64,000 nucleotides of DNA from CAITWD01 sp963727285 (lineage in GTDB: Bacteria; Actinomycetota; Thermoleophilia; Miltoncostaeales; Miltoncostaeaceae). Of the stretch, positions 15,652 to 23,854 are shown piece by piece. The notes beneath the pieces are model-generated. The model was given only the letters and a program-made list of their open reading frames with translations. It did no database searches and was not told the origin of the DNA. A program made the translations under genes and the position numbers. The stretch's first letter is position 1. Each line of letters starts with the position of its first letter. The DNA lies in the NCBI GenBank assembly GCA_963727285.1, contig CAVSFF010000009.1, positions 1,054,001 to 1,118,000 of the forward strand, in the 5' to 3' direction.

Positions 15652-16776
15652 ATGGCGATGAACAATCGGACGCCCACACCCCCCTGGGCCATGTTCCTCG
15701 TGGCCGTCGCACTCGTCGTCGCCGTGTGGATCATCGGCCAGACGATGGGTCAGGTCCTGGTCGTCTTCCTGTTCTCGGTGATCCTGGCGCTGCTGCTGAA
15801 CCCGTTGGTGCGCGTGTTGCGGCGCTACCGGATCCCGCGCGGGCTCGCCGTCGCCATCGCATTCATCGGTCTGCTTGCGCTGGTCGTGGGCGTGGTTGCG
15901 TTGGTCGTCACGCCGGTCCGGTCACAGATCCAGCAGATCCAGGGCCAGCTGCCGCACTACAACACCGAGGCGACGGTCCAGATCGATCGCCTTCAGAGCT
16001 TCCTGCGCAGCCATGGCATCCATGCGAACGTCCGCAAGGGCCTCGTGTCGTTCACCAACGGCCTCGAGAAGCGGGTCTTCCAGGGCACCTCGAACGTGCT
16101 GTCGTACAGCCTCGGGGTCTTGAGCGTGATCGTGACCATCGTGATCACCCTCGTGGCGTCGATCTACATGGTGCTGGATGCGCCGCGGATTCTTCGCCTC
16201 GCGCGACGGGTGGGCGGCGCGCCGACCGCCGATTTCCTCGTGCGCGCCGAGGACACGCTTATGCGCTACCTGCGGGCGCAGGTGGTCGTGTCGCTGCTGT
16301 CGAGTCTGTCCATCGGCTTCGTGCTCTGGCTGCTCGGCGTCACGGGGATCTTCCCCCTCGGGGCGACGTTTGCCGTCACGTTCATGACGCTGGTGTTCCT
16401 GCTCGACTTCATCCCCTACCTGGGCCCGGTTCTCGGCGCGATCCCGCCGATCGGGCTGGCGCTGCTGACCTCGGTTACGGCCGCCGTGTGTGTCCTGGTG
16501 ACGTTCGTCGTCCTCCACGAGACCGTGCGCCGGGTCGTGCCGAAGGCGATGGCGGACGCGGCCGGGGTGCAGCCGCTGGTCGTGATCTTCGGGCTGCTGA
16601 TCGGCGCACAGCTCGCCGGCGTGATGGGCGTCGTGCTGGCGATACCGATGGTCGTGATCGTCAAGGAGGGGGCGGCGGTCGCCGCGGACCATGCGGTCGC
16701 CCGGCGTGAGGCTGCCGCCGCGGCGACGGCGGGGGCGGCGCAGGACCCTGCCCCGGCCACCGGCGACACGTCATGA
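15652..16776 (+). CDS. AI-2E family transporter (PerM/YdiK-type permease)
   Basis: A 374-residue polytopic membrane protein. It has two helices near the N terminus (MFLVAVALVVAVWIIGQTMG and VFLFSVILALLLNPLVRVL), a third at about 63-87, a long amphipathic stretch of about 60 residues (SQIQQIQGQLPHYN onward) and a C-terminal helical core with FLLDFIPYLGPVLGAIPPIG, the family signature. Homologues are annotated as AI-2 exporters but several transport other solutes such as Na+ in exchange for protons, so substrate is open. The C terminus is an Ala-rich tail. It overlaps aat convergently by 6 bp. Confidence 0.85.
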   Translation: MAMNNRTPTPPWAMFLVAVALVVAVWIIGQTMGQVLVVFLFSVILALLLNPLVRVLRRYRIPRGLAVAIAFIGLLALVVGVVALVVTPVRSQIQQIQGQLPHYNTEATVQIDRLQSFLRSHGIHANVRKGLVSFTNGLEKRVFQGTSNVLSYSLGVLSVIVTIVITLVASIYMVLDAPRILRLARRVGGAPTADFLVRAEDTLMRYLRAQVVVSLLSSLSIGFVLWLLGVTGIFPLGATFAVTFMTLVFLLDFIPYLGPVLGAIPPIGLALLTSVTAAVCVLVTFVVLHETVRRVVPKAMADAAGVQPLVVIFGLLIGAQLAGVMGVVLAIPMVVIVKEGAAVAADHAVARREAAAAATAGAAQDPAPATGDTS

Positions 16777-17400
16777 CACGGTCGTGCCCGGGGTGAACGG
16801 GCGCACGAGGCGGATCGCCTCGCGGAGCCGGGACCGGTAGTCGTCGCGCGGGATCAGCTCGGTCCCGAAGCGCATCGTGTGGTCCGTGGCCATCTGGATG
16901 TCCCACAGGACAAAACCGCGCTCGGCAAGGTGCCGCGCCGTTGCCACAAGGACCGCGTTGCCCGCGTCGTTGGCGGTGTGGAACATGCTCTCGGAGGTAA
17001 ACAGCCCTCCCAGGGCCACCCCGAACAGGCCGCCGACCAGGCGGTCCCCGTCCCAGGCTTCAACGGTGTGGGCAAACCCCGCGGCCTGCAGGTCCACGTA
17101 CGCGTCGATCAGGCGCGGGCTCAGCCACGTCCCGTCCGGACGGTCGGCGCAGGCGTCCAGGACACGACGGACGGCGGTGTCGATCCGGATGTCAAAGGAC
17201 GTGCGCGCGATTCCCCGGGCGACCGACGGCGGGACCCGGAAGCGGCCGATCGGAATCACCGCACGCGGGTCCGACTCGTAGTACGGGATCGGTCCGTCGG
17301 CATCGTCGGGGTCGTCCATCGGAAACGCGCCGTACGCGTAGGCGTTCAGGAGTTCGGGCACCGTGGGTCCCGGTGGCCGGGGCGGGATTCCCGCGTTCAT
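16771..17400 (-). CDS. aat: Leucyl/phenylalanyl-tRNA-protein transferase
   Basis: A 209-residue protein of usual length. Recognised by AYAYGAFPM near the N terminus, SPRLIDAYVDLQAAGFAHTVEAWD, GGLFGVALGGLFTSESMFHT, then NAGNAV-like DAGNAVLVATARHLAERG and LWDIQMATDHTMRFGTELIPRDDY. The enzyme adds Leu or Phe from aminoacyl-tRNA to N-terminal Arg or Lys, marking proteins for ClpS-ClpAP degradation (N-end rule). The ATG at 17400 fits the family start; an open frame runs 68 codons further upstream without similarity. hemB diverges from it. Confidence 0.92.
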   Translation of the reverse strand: MNAGIPPRPPGPTVPELLNAYAYGAFPMDDPDDADGPIPYYESDPRAVIPIGRFRVPPSVARGIARTSFDIRIDTAVRRVLDACADRPDGTWLSPRLIDAYVDLQAAGFAHTVEAWDGDRLVGGLFGVALGGLFTSESMFHTANDAGNAVLVATARHLAERGFVLWDIQMATDHTMRFGTELIPRDDYRSRLREAIRLVRPFTPGTTVS

Positions 17401-17483
17401 CGCGGCCGGCGTGTGTGCGGGCGGTCCATCAGGGTGATCTTGACAGCGGGGCCGGTGGCGAAACGCCGCGGTTGCGATGGGGA

Positions 17484-17500
17484 TACACTCGGGGCTGAGG
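17484..17500 (+). promoter_or_regulatory. Candidate promoter of the hemB operon (-10 TACACT)
   Basis: TACACT at 17484-17489 lies 11 nt before ATG 17501. The distance allows a leaderless or very short-leader message. A GAGG directly abuts the ATG, too close to act as a ribosome site. Confidence 0.35.
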
Positions 17501-18508
17501 ATGGATCCGACAATCGCCGACAGCCAGGCGGGTTTTCCGATCGTGCGCCCGCGCCGCCTGCGGCGGACCGCGACGCTGCGACGGATGGTGCGCGAGACGC
17601 GCATCTCGCCGGATCAGCTGATCCTGCCGATGTTCGCGATCGGCGGCGCAGGCCGCGAGGAGTCGATCGCGTCGATGCCCGGCCATGCGCGCATGTCGCC
17701 GGACGTACTCGCCGTCCGTGCTGCGCGGGCCTACGAGGCGGGTGTTCCGGCGGTGCTGTTGTTCGGGGTCACCGACCAGAAGGACGAGGTCGGAAGCCAG
17801 AGCTGCAACCCGAGCGGAGAGGTCCAGGAAGCGGTCGCGGCGATCAAACTGCTCGTGCCCGAGATGGTGGTCGTGACCGACGTCTGCCTGTGCGAGTACA
17901 CCTCCCACGGTCACTGCGGGGTCCTGCGCGACGGCGAGGTGGACAATGACGCCACCCTCGCACTGCTCGGCCGGGCGGCGCTGAGCCACGCGGACGCGGG
18001 CGCCGACATCGTCGCTCCGAGCGACATGATGGATGGCCGGGTCGGAGCGATCCGGCACACGCTGGACGCCCATGGCCACGAGGGTGTCGCAATTCTCAGT
18101 TACGCGGCCAAATACGCATCGGCCTTCTACGGACCGTTTCGCGACGCTGCCGGGTCGGCGCCGAGCTTCGGTGACCGGCGCGGGTACCAGATGGATCCCG
18201 CCAATGGCCGCGAGGCCCTGCGCGAGGTGGCGCTCGACATTGGCGAAGGCGCCGACATGGTGATGGTCAAGCCTGCCGCGGCCTACCTCGACGTCATTGG
18301 CGAGGTGCGTCGCACGACGACGCTGCCGGTGGCCGCGTACCACGTCAGCGGCGAATTCTCGATGATCAAGGCGGCGGCCGAGCGCGGTTGGTTAGATGAA
18401 CGCACCGCCGCGCTCGAGGTGCTGACCGCGATCGCCCGGGCGGGCGCGGATCTGGTCATCACCTACTACGCCGAGGACGCTGCCGGCTGGCTGAAGGAGA
18501 CCGTGTGA
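17501..18508 (+). CDS. hemB: Delta-aminolevulinic acid dehydratase (porphobilinogen synthase)
   Basis: A 335-residue enzyme that condenses two 5-aminolevulinates to porphobilinogen. Evidence: RPRRLRRTATLRRMVRET near the N terminus; the zinc-site loop DVCLCEYTSHGHCG with three cysteines, so a zinc-type rather than magnesium-only enzyme; the first substrate lysine in LSYAAKYASAFYGPFRDA; and the Schiff-base lysine in MVMVKPAAAYLDVI. An in-frame ATG at 17477 is possible but the -10-like TACACT lies between the two. It opens a run of four overlapping genes (hemB, AhbAB-like, hemL, prenyl-synthase-like) continuing into ubiD. Confidence 0.95.
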   Translation: MDPTIADSQAGFPIVRPRRLRRTATLRRMVRETRISPDQLILPMFAIGGAGREESIASMPGHARMSPDVLAVRAARAYEAGVPAVLLFGVTDQKDEVGSQSCNPSGEVQEAVAAIKLLVPEMVVVTDVCLCEYTSHGHCGVLRDGEVDNDATLALLGRAALSHADAGADIVAPSDMMDGRVGAIRHTLDAHGHEGVAILSYAAKYASAFYGPFRDAAGSAPSFGDRRGYQMDPANGREALREVALDIGEGADMVMVKPAAAYLDVIGEVRRTTTLPVAAYHVSGEFSMIKAAAERGWLDERTAALEVLTAIARAGADLVITYYAEDAAGWLKETV

Positions 18509-19605
18509 CCACGACCGCTGAACGGCGGATCCACCATAAGCCCGACGACGCCGATCGCGAGTTGCTCAACGCGCTCCAAGCGGGGCTTCCGCTGGTGCGG
18601 GACCCCTATCGGCAGATCGGCACCGGCATCGGCATGGCCGAGGACGAGGTCCTCTCACGCCTGCGGGTCCTCCGCGCGGCGGGAATCGTGCGCCAGCTGT
18701 CGGCCATCTTCGACACGCGAGCGCTCGGCTACGAAAGCAGCCTGGTCGCGGCGAAGTATCCCGAGGATCGCCTGTTCGACGCGGCCGCGATCGTCGGCGG
18801 GCACCCGGGCGTCAGCCACAACTACCGGCGCAGCCACGCATTCAACCTCTGGTTCACGCTCGCGGTCGAACCCGGCGCCCGGCTCGGGCTCCAGGAGACC
18901 CTGGACATCCTTGCCGAGGCGACCCAGGCCGAGTCGATGCGGATGCTGCCGACCCTCAAGCTCTTCAAGATCAACGTGCAGCTCGACATGACCGGAACCC
19001 AGGACGTGTCGGCCAAGAGCGCCCCCACGGCGGCGCCCGTTCGTGGGGACGGCGTGCTACCGACCGACGACGACAAGCGGTTCATCTGCATCCTGCAGCG
19101 TGATCTCCCGGCGGAGCCGGCCCCGTTTGACATCTGGGCGGATGAGGCCGGCATCGCCCCGGACGAGCTTCTGGCCCGTGCGCAGACCTTCGTGGACCGG
19201 TCCTACATGCGCCGGTTCGCGGCGGTGCTCAACCACCGGCGCGCCGGTTTCGGTGCCAACGGCATGGCGGTGTGGCGCGTCCCGGAGGATCGGCTCGAGG
19301 AGATCGGGCCGCAGATGGCATCGTTTCGGGCCGTGTCGCACTGTTACCGCCGACCCACCTACCCCGACTGGCCGTACTCGCTGTTCACCATGGTGCACGC
19401 CCGTTCGAAGGAGCTCTGCGAGGACGCCATCGAGGCGATCGGCGCCGAGACCGGGATCGTCGACGCCGCCGATCGCGCCGTGTTGTACTCGACCTACGAA
19501 TTCAAGAAGATCCGGCTCGTCTACTACACGCCGGACTATCGGGCGTGGGAAGACATCGCCCTCGCGGGCGGGCCCTTCCCGACGTGGGAGCCCGCCGCCG
19601 CATGA
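18505..19605 (+). CDS. AhbA-AhbB-like fusion (Lrp/AsnC-type siroheme decarboxylase family)
   Basis: A 366-residue protein with two homologous halves, each a winged helix followed by an AsnC-like ligand domain. Half one (about 15-165) has SHNYRRSHAFNLWFTL with His105, Arg108, Arg109 and His111. Half two (about 185-345) has SHCYRRPTYPDWPYSLFTM with His279, Arg282 and Arg283. These Y-R-R motifs mark the AhbA/AhbB and NirD/L/G/H family that decarboxylates sirohaem to didecarboxysirohaem for haem or haem d1. Such proteins were long annotated as transcription regulators, and a regulatory role remains possible. Start GTG 18505 overlaps the hemB stop by 4 bp; its stop overlaps hemL. Confidence 0.8.
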   Translation: MTTTAERRIHHKPDDADRELLNALQAGLPLVRDPYRQIGTGIGMAEDEVLSRLRVLRAAGIVRQLSAIFDTRALGYESSLVAAKYPEDRLFDAAAIVGGHPGVSHNYRRSHAFNLWFTLAVEPGARLGLQETLDILAEATQAESMRMLPTLKLFKINVQLDMTGTQDVSAKSAPTAAPVRGDGVLPTDDDKRFICILQRDLPAEPAPFDIWADEAGIAPDELLARAQTFVDRSYMRRFAAVLNHRRAGFGANGMAVWRVPEDRLEEIGPQMASFRAVSHCYRRPTYPDWPYSLFTMVHARSKELCEDAIEAIGAETGIVDAADRAVLYSTYEFKKIRLVYYTPDYRAWEDIALAGGPFPTWEPAAA

Positions 19606-20873
19606 CCCCATCGGATGCGCGGAGCGCAGAGCTCTTCGGTCGTGCGCGCGCGGTCCTTGTCGGCGGTGTCAATTCGCCGGTGCGCGCGATGCGCTCGATC
19701 GGTCGGGACCCGCTGTTTGTCGATCGTGCCGAGGGCGCCTACATCTGGGATGCCGACGGGAACCGCTACGTCGACTATCTGGCCAGCTGGGGACCGGCGA
19801 TCCTCGGGCACACGCCGCCCGCCGTCATCGAGGCGCTGACGGCTGCGCTGCCCCGGGGTACCTCCTACGGGGCTCCGACCGAGCGTGAGGTGCTGTTTGC
19901 CGAAGCGGTGCAGGAGGCCGTCCCGACGATCGAGCGCCTGCGCATGACGTCGTCGGGCAGCGAGGCGGTCATGGGCGCCCTTCGGGTCGCGCGCGCCGCC
20001 ACCGGCCGCGAGCCGATCGTCAAGACCGTCGGCGGCTACCACGGGGCGATCGACGGGCTGCTCGCCGAGGCCGGGAGTGGCGCGACGACACTGGGCGTCC
20101 CCACCAGCCCGGGCGTGCCGGCCGGGGCCACCGCGGCGACGCGGTTGGTGCCCTATAACGATCTCCCCGCCGCCGAAGCCGCGCTTGTGGGGGCGGCAGC
20201 CATCATCGTGGAGCCGGTCGCCGGCAACATGGGCGTCGTCCTGCCCGAGCCCGGGTACCTCGCCGGTTTGCGCGCGGCCTGTGACCGCACCGGGGCGCTG
20301 TTGATCCTCGACGAGGTCATCACGGGATTTCGGATCGCCCGGGGCGGAGCCCAGGAGCGGTTCGGCGTGACCGCCGACATCGCCTGCTACGGCAAGATCA
20401 TCGGCGGCGGCCTGCCGGTCGGCGCATTCGGCGGCCGCGCGGACGTGATGTCCGTGCTCGCGCCGGAGGGTCCGTGCTACCAGGCCGGGACGCTGTCCGG
20501 AAATCCGCTCGCCACGACGGCCGGGCTCACCGTGCTCGCGGCCTTGGCCCGTCCCGGTGTCTACGAGGAGCTCGAGGCCGGTGGCGCGGCGCTCGAGGCG
20601 GCGTTCCGCGCCGCCGCCGTTCCGGTCACGATCAACCGCATCGGGTCGATGCTCACGGGCTTCTTCACGGAGGGGCCGGTCAGCGATTACGCGTCGGCGA
20701 CCTCGTCCGACACGGTGCGCTACGGAGCCTTCGCCCGCGCCCTGCTCGCCCGCGGGGTCTACCCGCCGCCATCCCAGTTCGAGGCGTGGTTCGTCAGCGC
20801 CGCCCACACGGCTGCGGACCTGGAGCTGACCGCGTCGGCACTGGCGGAGGCCGCGATCGCGAGTGCCGCATGA
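19602..20873 (+). CDS. hemL: Glutamate-1-semialdehyde 2,1-aminomutase
   Basis: A 423-residue PLP enzyme making 5-aminolevulinate by the C5 pathway. Typical motifs: LVGGVNSPVRAM at about 17-28, WDADGNRYVDYLASWGPAILGH, RMTSSGSEAVMGALRVAR, LILDEVITGFRIARGGAQ, and the PLP Lys265 in CYGKIIGGGLPVGAFGG. The C terminus retains GVYPPPSQFEAWFVSAAHT. Start ATG 19602 overlaps the previous stop by 4 bp. With hemB upstream it supplies porphobilinogen; hemA, hemC and hemD are not in the window. Confidence 0.95.
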   Translation: MTPSDARSAELFGRARAVLVGGVNSPVRAMRSIGRDPLFVDRAEGAYIWDADGNRYVDYLASWGPAILGHTPPAVIEALTAALPRGTSYGAPTEREVLFAEAVQEAVPTIERLRMTSSGSEAVMGALRVARAATGREPIVKTVGGYHGAIDGLLAEAGSGATTLGVPTSPGVPAGATAATRLVPYNDLPAAEAALVGAAAIIVEPVAGNMGVVLPEPGYLAGLRAACDRTGALLILDEVITGFRIARGGAQERFGVTADIACYGKIIGGGLPVGAFGGRADVMSVLAPEGPCYQAGTLSGNPLATTAGLTVLAALARPGVYEELEAGGAALEAAFRAAAVPVTINRIGSMLTGFFTEGPVSDYASATSSDTVRYGAFARALLARGVYPPPSQFEAWFVSAAHTAADLELTASALAEAAIASAA

Positions 20874-21376
20874 GGGCAGACCTGATCGTCGAGCAGGCCC
20901 TCGCCGACGGCCTCGGGCCGACCCCCGCCGAGCCGATCCTCGCGCCCGCCGTCTCGCCACCGCTGGAGTTCACTCATGCGCTCGGCCTCGACTTGATCCT
21001 CGAGGGTTTTCTGGCCCACCACGGCCGCCCCCGCGATCTCGTGCTGGAGGACCCGTCTGCGCTCGTCTTGGCGGGCGACTACTGCTACGCGGCGGGCCTG
21101 GTCCGTGTGGCGCAGGCCAACGATGTGTTCGTGATCGGGGCGCTCGCGCGCCTCGTGGCGCTGTCGTCCGGGCTCGTCGCCACCGGTCGCCGCACCGAGT
21201 TGCCCAACGTGTGGCTCGGGACCGCGGCGGCGATCACCCGATCATCCGACCCGCGTGCCCGGGAGCGCTTCGCCGCCGCGATCCGCAGCTCGACCGATGC
21301 GGCGGATCCGACCGGCTTCGACCAACTGGCGGCAGAGCTGAAGAATCCGCCCGACCTCGAGAGCGTGTTCGCATGA
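20870..21376 (+). CDS. Small degenerate trans-prenyl-synthase-like protein, catalytically dead
   Basis: A 168-residue protein without an obvious name. Aligned by eye to the polyprenyl synthase at 27.0 kb, residues 38-71 match its residues 85-118 without gaps: the first aspartate-rich motif DDLLD becomes DLILE (Asp41 kept, Asp42 to Leu, Asp45 to Glu), RRGR becomes HHGR, and GDY is kept (69-71). The match continues to VATGR with one residue of gap. The second aspartate-rich half is absent. It should lack catalysis. It could be a regulatory partner of a prenyl synthase, like the small subunits of heterodimeric enzymes. It overlaps hemL and ubiD by 4 bp each. Confidence 0.6.
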   Translation: MRADLIVEQALADGLGPTPAEPILAPAVSPPLEFTHALGLDLILEGFLAHHGRPRDLVLEDPSALVLAGDYCYAAGLVRVAQANDVFVIGALARLVALSSGLVATGRRTELPNVWLGTAAAITRSSDPRARERFAAAIRSSTDAADPTGFDQLAAELKNPPDLESVFA

Positions 21377-22815
21377 TTCGCGACCTTCGTGACTGGATCG
21401 ATCGTTTGCGTGACGCGGGTGAACTGATCGACATCACCGCACCGGTCGATCCGTACCTGGAGATCACCGAAATCACGGATCGCGTCTCGAAGCGATTCGG
21501 GCCGGCGTTGTTGTTTCACAACGTGATCGGCAGCGAGTTCCCCGTCCTGATCAACCAGTTCGGGAGCGATCGGCGGATGTGCATGTCGCTCGAGGTCGAC
21601 TCGCTCGACGAGCCCGGGCTGCGGATCCAGGACCTCATGGACCTCCAGCCACCGCAGGGGCTGGTGGCAAAGGTCAAGGCGCTCGGCAAGCTTCGGGAAC
21701 TGGCCTCGTTCTCGCCGCGGATGGTCAAGTCGGCGCCCTGCCAAGAGATCTGGATGGACGCCCCGGACCTCACCAAGCTCCCGATCCTCACCTGTTGGCC
21801 CGACGACGGCGGCCCCTACATCACGTTGCCGCTCGTATTCAGCAAGGACCCGGTGACGGGCATCCGCAACTGCGGCATGTACCGGATCCAGGTGGTCGAC
21901 GAACGCACCGCGATGATGCACTGGCAGATCCACAAGGACGGGGCGGCACATCTCCGCGACTCGTCCGGCCGCGTCGAGGTCGCCATCGCCGTCGGGACCG
22001 ATCCTGCGGTGACCTACAGCGCGTCGGCGCCGCTGCCGCCGAACATCGACGAGATGTTGTTCGCCGGATTCCTGCGGGGTGACAACGTCGACATGGTGCC
22101 CTGCCGGACCGTCGACGTCGAAGTGCCCGCGAACGCGGAGTTCGTCATCGAGGGCTACGTCGACGCCACCGACATCCGGCCCGAAGGGCCATTCGGCGAC
22201 CACACCGGCTTCTACACCCCCGTCGACGACTACCCGACGTTGCACATCACCGCCATCTCCCATCGCCGCGATCCCGTCTATGCGACGACGATCGTCGGCC
22301 CCCCGCCGATGGAGGATTTCTTTCTCGGCAAGGCCACCGAGCGCATGTTCCTGCCCCTGATCCGGATGACGGTGCCGGACCTGTACGACATGAACCTCCC
22401 GCTCGAAGGCGTGTTCCACAACTGCGCGATCGTGTCCGTCAAGAAGCGGTATCCCGGCCATGCCAAGAAGCTGATGAACGCGGTGTGGGGACTCGGGCTG
22501 CTGTCGCTGACGCGCTGTGTCGTCGTCGTCGATCACGACGTGGACGTCCACAACATCTCCCAGGTCGCCTTCACGGCGTTCAGCAACGTCGACCCCGCAC
22601 GCGACCACCTCATGGTCGACGGACCCGTCGATGCGCTCGATCACGCGGCGCCGTACTTCGCCTACGGGTCGAAGATCGGCTTCGACGCCACGCGCAAGTG
22701 GGCCGGCGAGGGGCCGGTGCGGCCGTGGCCGGACGCGATCCTGATGACCGATGAGGTTCGCCGCCGTGTCGACGCCCGCTGGGGTGAGTTCGGGATTCCC
22801 GGCGCAGACGGCTGA
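21373..22815 (+). CDS. ubiD: UbiD-family decarboxylase (menaquinone or ubiquinone-type ring decarboxylase)
   Basis: A 480-residue prenyl-FMN-dependent decarboxylase. Features: LRDWIDRLRDAGELIDI at the N terminus, GPALLFHNVIG, the metal/cofactor region NCGMYRIQVVDERTAMMHWQ, the hallmark GPFGDHTGFYTPVDDYP and a C-terminal region with CVVVVDHDVDVHN. In futalosine organisms a UbiD enzyme (MqnP/UbiX/UbiD logic) removes the ring carboxylate after prenylation. Its flavin partner UbiX is encoded at 25.6 kb. ATG 21373 overlaps the stop of the prenyl-synthase-like gene. Non-quinone UbiD substrates exist, but the neighbourhood favours quinone synthesis. Confidence 0.9.
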   Translation: MIRDLRDWIDRLRDAGELIDITAPVDPYLEITEITDRVSKRFGPALLFHNVIGSEFPVLINQFGSDRRMCMSLEVDSLDEPGLRIQDLMDLQPPQGLVAKVKALGKLRELASFSPRMVKSAPCQEIWMDAPDLTKLPILTCWPDDGGPYITLPLVFSKDPVTGIRNCGMYRIQVVDERTAMMHWQIHKDGAAHLRDSSGRVEVAIAVGTDPAVTYSASAPLPPNIDEMLFAGFLRGDNVDMVPCRTVDVEVPANAEFVIEGYVDATDIRPEGPFGDHTGFYTPVDDYPTLHITAISHRRDPVYATTIVGPPPMEDFFLGKATERMFLPLIRMTVPDLYDMNLPLEGVFHNCAIVSVKKRYPGHAKKLMNAVWGLGLLSLTRCVVVVDHDVDVHNISQVAFTAFSNVDPARDHLMVDGPVDALDHAAPYFAYGSKIGFDATRKWAGEGPVRPWPDAILMTDEVRRRVDARWGEFGIPGADG

Positions 22816-23135
22816 TCGGCGCAACGCGGGCGCCCGCAACCGGCCGAATCGCCGAAACTCGGGCCCGATTGCGGGGCAGGCGTCCGACGAACGGATTTCT
22901 GACCGATATGATCGCGGTGATCCGAGTGCCGGGGCCGTCCATGCAGGATGTCGGGCGTCCGAACACGAACCACCGACAGGCGGGATGTGGCCCCGGAATC
23001 CGGATTCGAGCCCAAGCGCCCCGTACGACGGGACACTTGGCCCGCCAGTTGGGGCATGTCTGGGGTCGGCGGTCTGGTTAGATCCGTAGTCCGGCGCTAG
23101 GTCGTCACGAGTATTGCTCGAGGAGGTTGAACCAG
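22816..23135. other. Intergenic region ahead of qcrABC
   Basis: Roughly 320 nt without a recognisable gene. It contains a 12-bp palindrome GCGGGCGCCCGC soon after the ubiD stop, a good -10-like TATGAT at 22907-22912, a second possible -10 at 23078-23084, and AGGAGG at 23121-23126 that sets the qcrA start. A long 5' leader is therefore possible; no known riboswitch pattern was recognised. Confidence 0.5.
22907..22912 (+). promoter_or_regulatory. Candidate -10 element TATGAT upstream of qcrABC
   Basis: TATGAT is the closest match to a -10 consensus in the gap. If used, the qcrA leader would be about 215 nt long. No clear -35 sequence accompanies it. Confidence 0.3.
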
Positions 23136-23846
23136 GTGGCAGATAGCCAGGGGAACGACGCCCAGAACGGGGCGCCACAAGGCCAGTACGCTGGCCCCAA
23201 GGCGATCGACCCCGTTTCGGAGCACTCCCACGACGACGATCCGGACTTCATCACCCGCACGCGATTCCTGAGCGGCGTCGCGGTTGCCGGCGGTGTGGTC
23301 CTCACCGCTGCCATCCTGGTCCCGATCGTGGGCTTCGCGGTGACCGACGCGGTCAAGACACCTCCCGACCAGTGGGTCGACATCGGCCCCGTGTCGAACT
23401 TCCCCGACGGCCAGGTGACATCGCTCGCCGTGTCCGGTCTGTCTGAGTGGTCGGACGCGCGCGTTTTCGTCCGCAACAAGGGCGGGCAGATGATCGCCAT
23501 CTGGAATCGCTGCGCCCACCTCGGGTGCCCCGCGGAATACTTCAAGGGTGGCGACAACTACGTCTGCCCGTGCCACGGCGGGGCATACGACTCGCTCGGC
23601 CTTGTGACCGCCGGCCCGCCGCCGCGTCCGCTCGACCGCTTCAACCTGCAGGTGGTCAACCAGAGCGGCAAGACCGTCAGCCGCACCGGCACGGTCCACG
23701 GCTCGGTGGTGTCCGTCGGCCTCAATCCCAGTGACCGGCTGCTGGTCGGCAGCGCGTTTTCGATCGACGAGAACCAGAAGGCGTACCCACTCCATGACCC
23801 GGGCGAGCCTGTGACGGGCTTGATCGGCAACCTCTACCCCTTCTAG
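23136..23846 (+). CDS. qcrA: Menaquinol-cytochrome c reductase Rieske iron-sulfur subunit
   Basis: A 236-residue protein with one transmembrane helix (about 44-70) that probably anchors it, preceded by RTRF. The Rieske domain carries the 2Fe-2S ligands Cys126 and His128 in CAHLGCP and Cys144 and His147 in CPCHGG, with Cys131-Cys146 placed to form the usual disulfide. It passes electrons from quinol at the Qo site to cytochrome c. Start GTG 23136 is set by AGGAGG with 9 nt spacing; TTG 23127 directly abuts that site and is unlikely. First gene of qcrABC. Confidence 0.95.
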   Translation: MADSQGNDAQNGAPQGQYAGPKAIDPVSEHSHDDDPDFITRTRFLSGVAVAGGVVLTAAILVPIVGFAVTDAVKTPPDQWVDIGPVSNFPDGQVTSLAVSGLSEWSDARVFVRNKGGQMIAIWNRCAHLGCPAEYFKGGDNYVCPCHGGAYDSLGLVTAGPPPRPLDRFNLQVVNQSGKTVSRTGTVHGSVVSVGLNPSDRLLVGSAFSIDENQKAYPLHDPGEPVTGLIGNLYPF

Positions 23847-23854
23847 GAGGCGCG

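Noticed and set aside
17440..17445. TTGACA upstream of hemB as its -35
   Set aside because: It lies 38 nt before the TACACT element, far beyond a workable spacer.
18505..19605. Plain Lrp/AsnC transcription factor as the sole call
   Set aside because: The duplicated Y-R-R motifs and position between hemB and hemL fit the sirohaem decarboxylase family better, although a regulatory role is not excluded.
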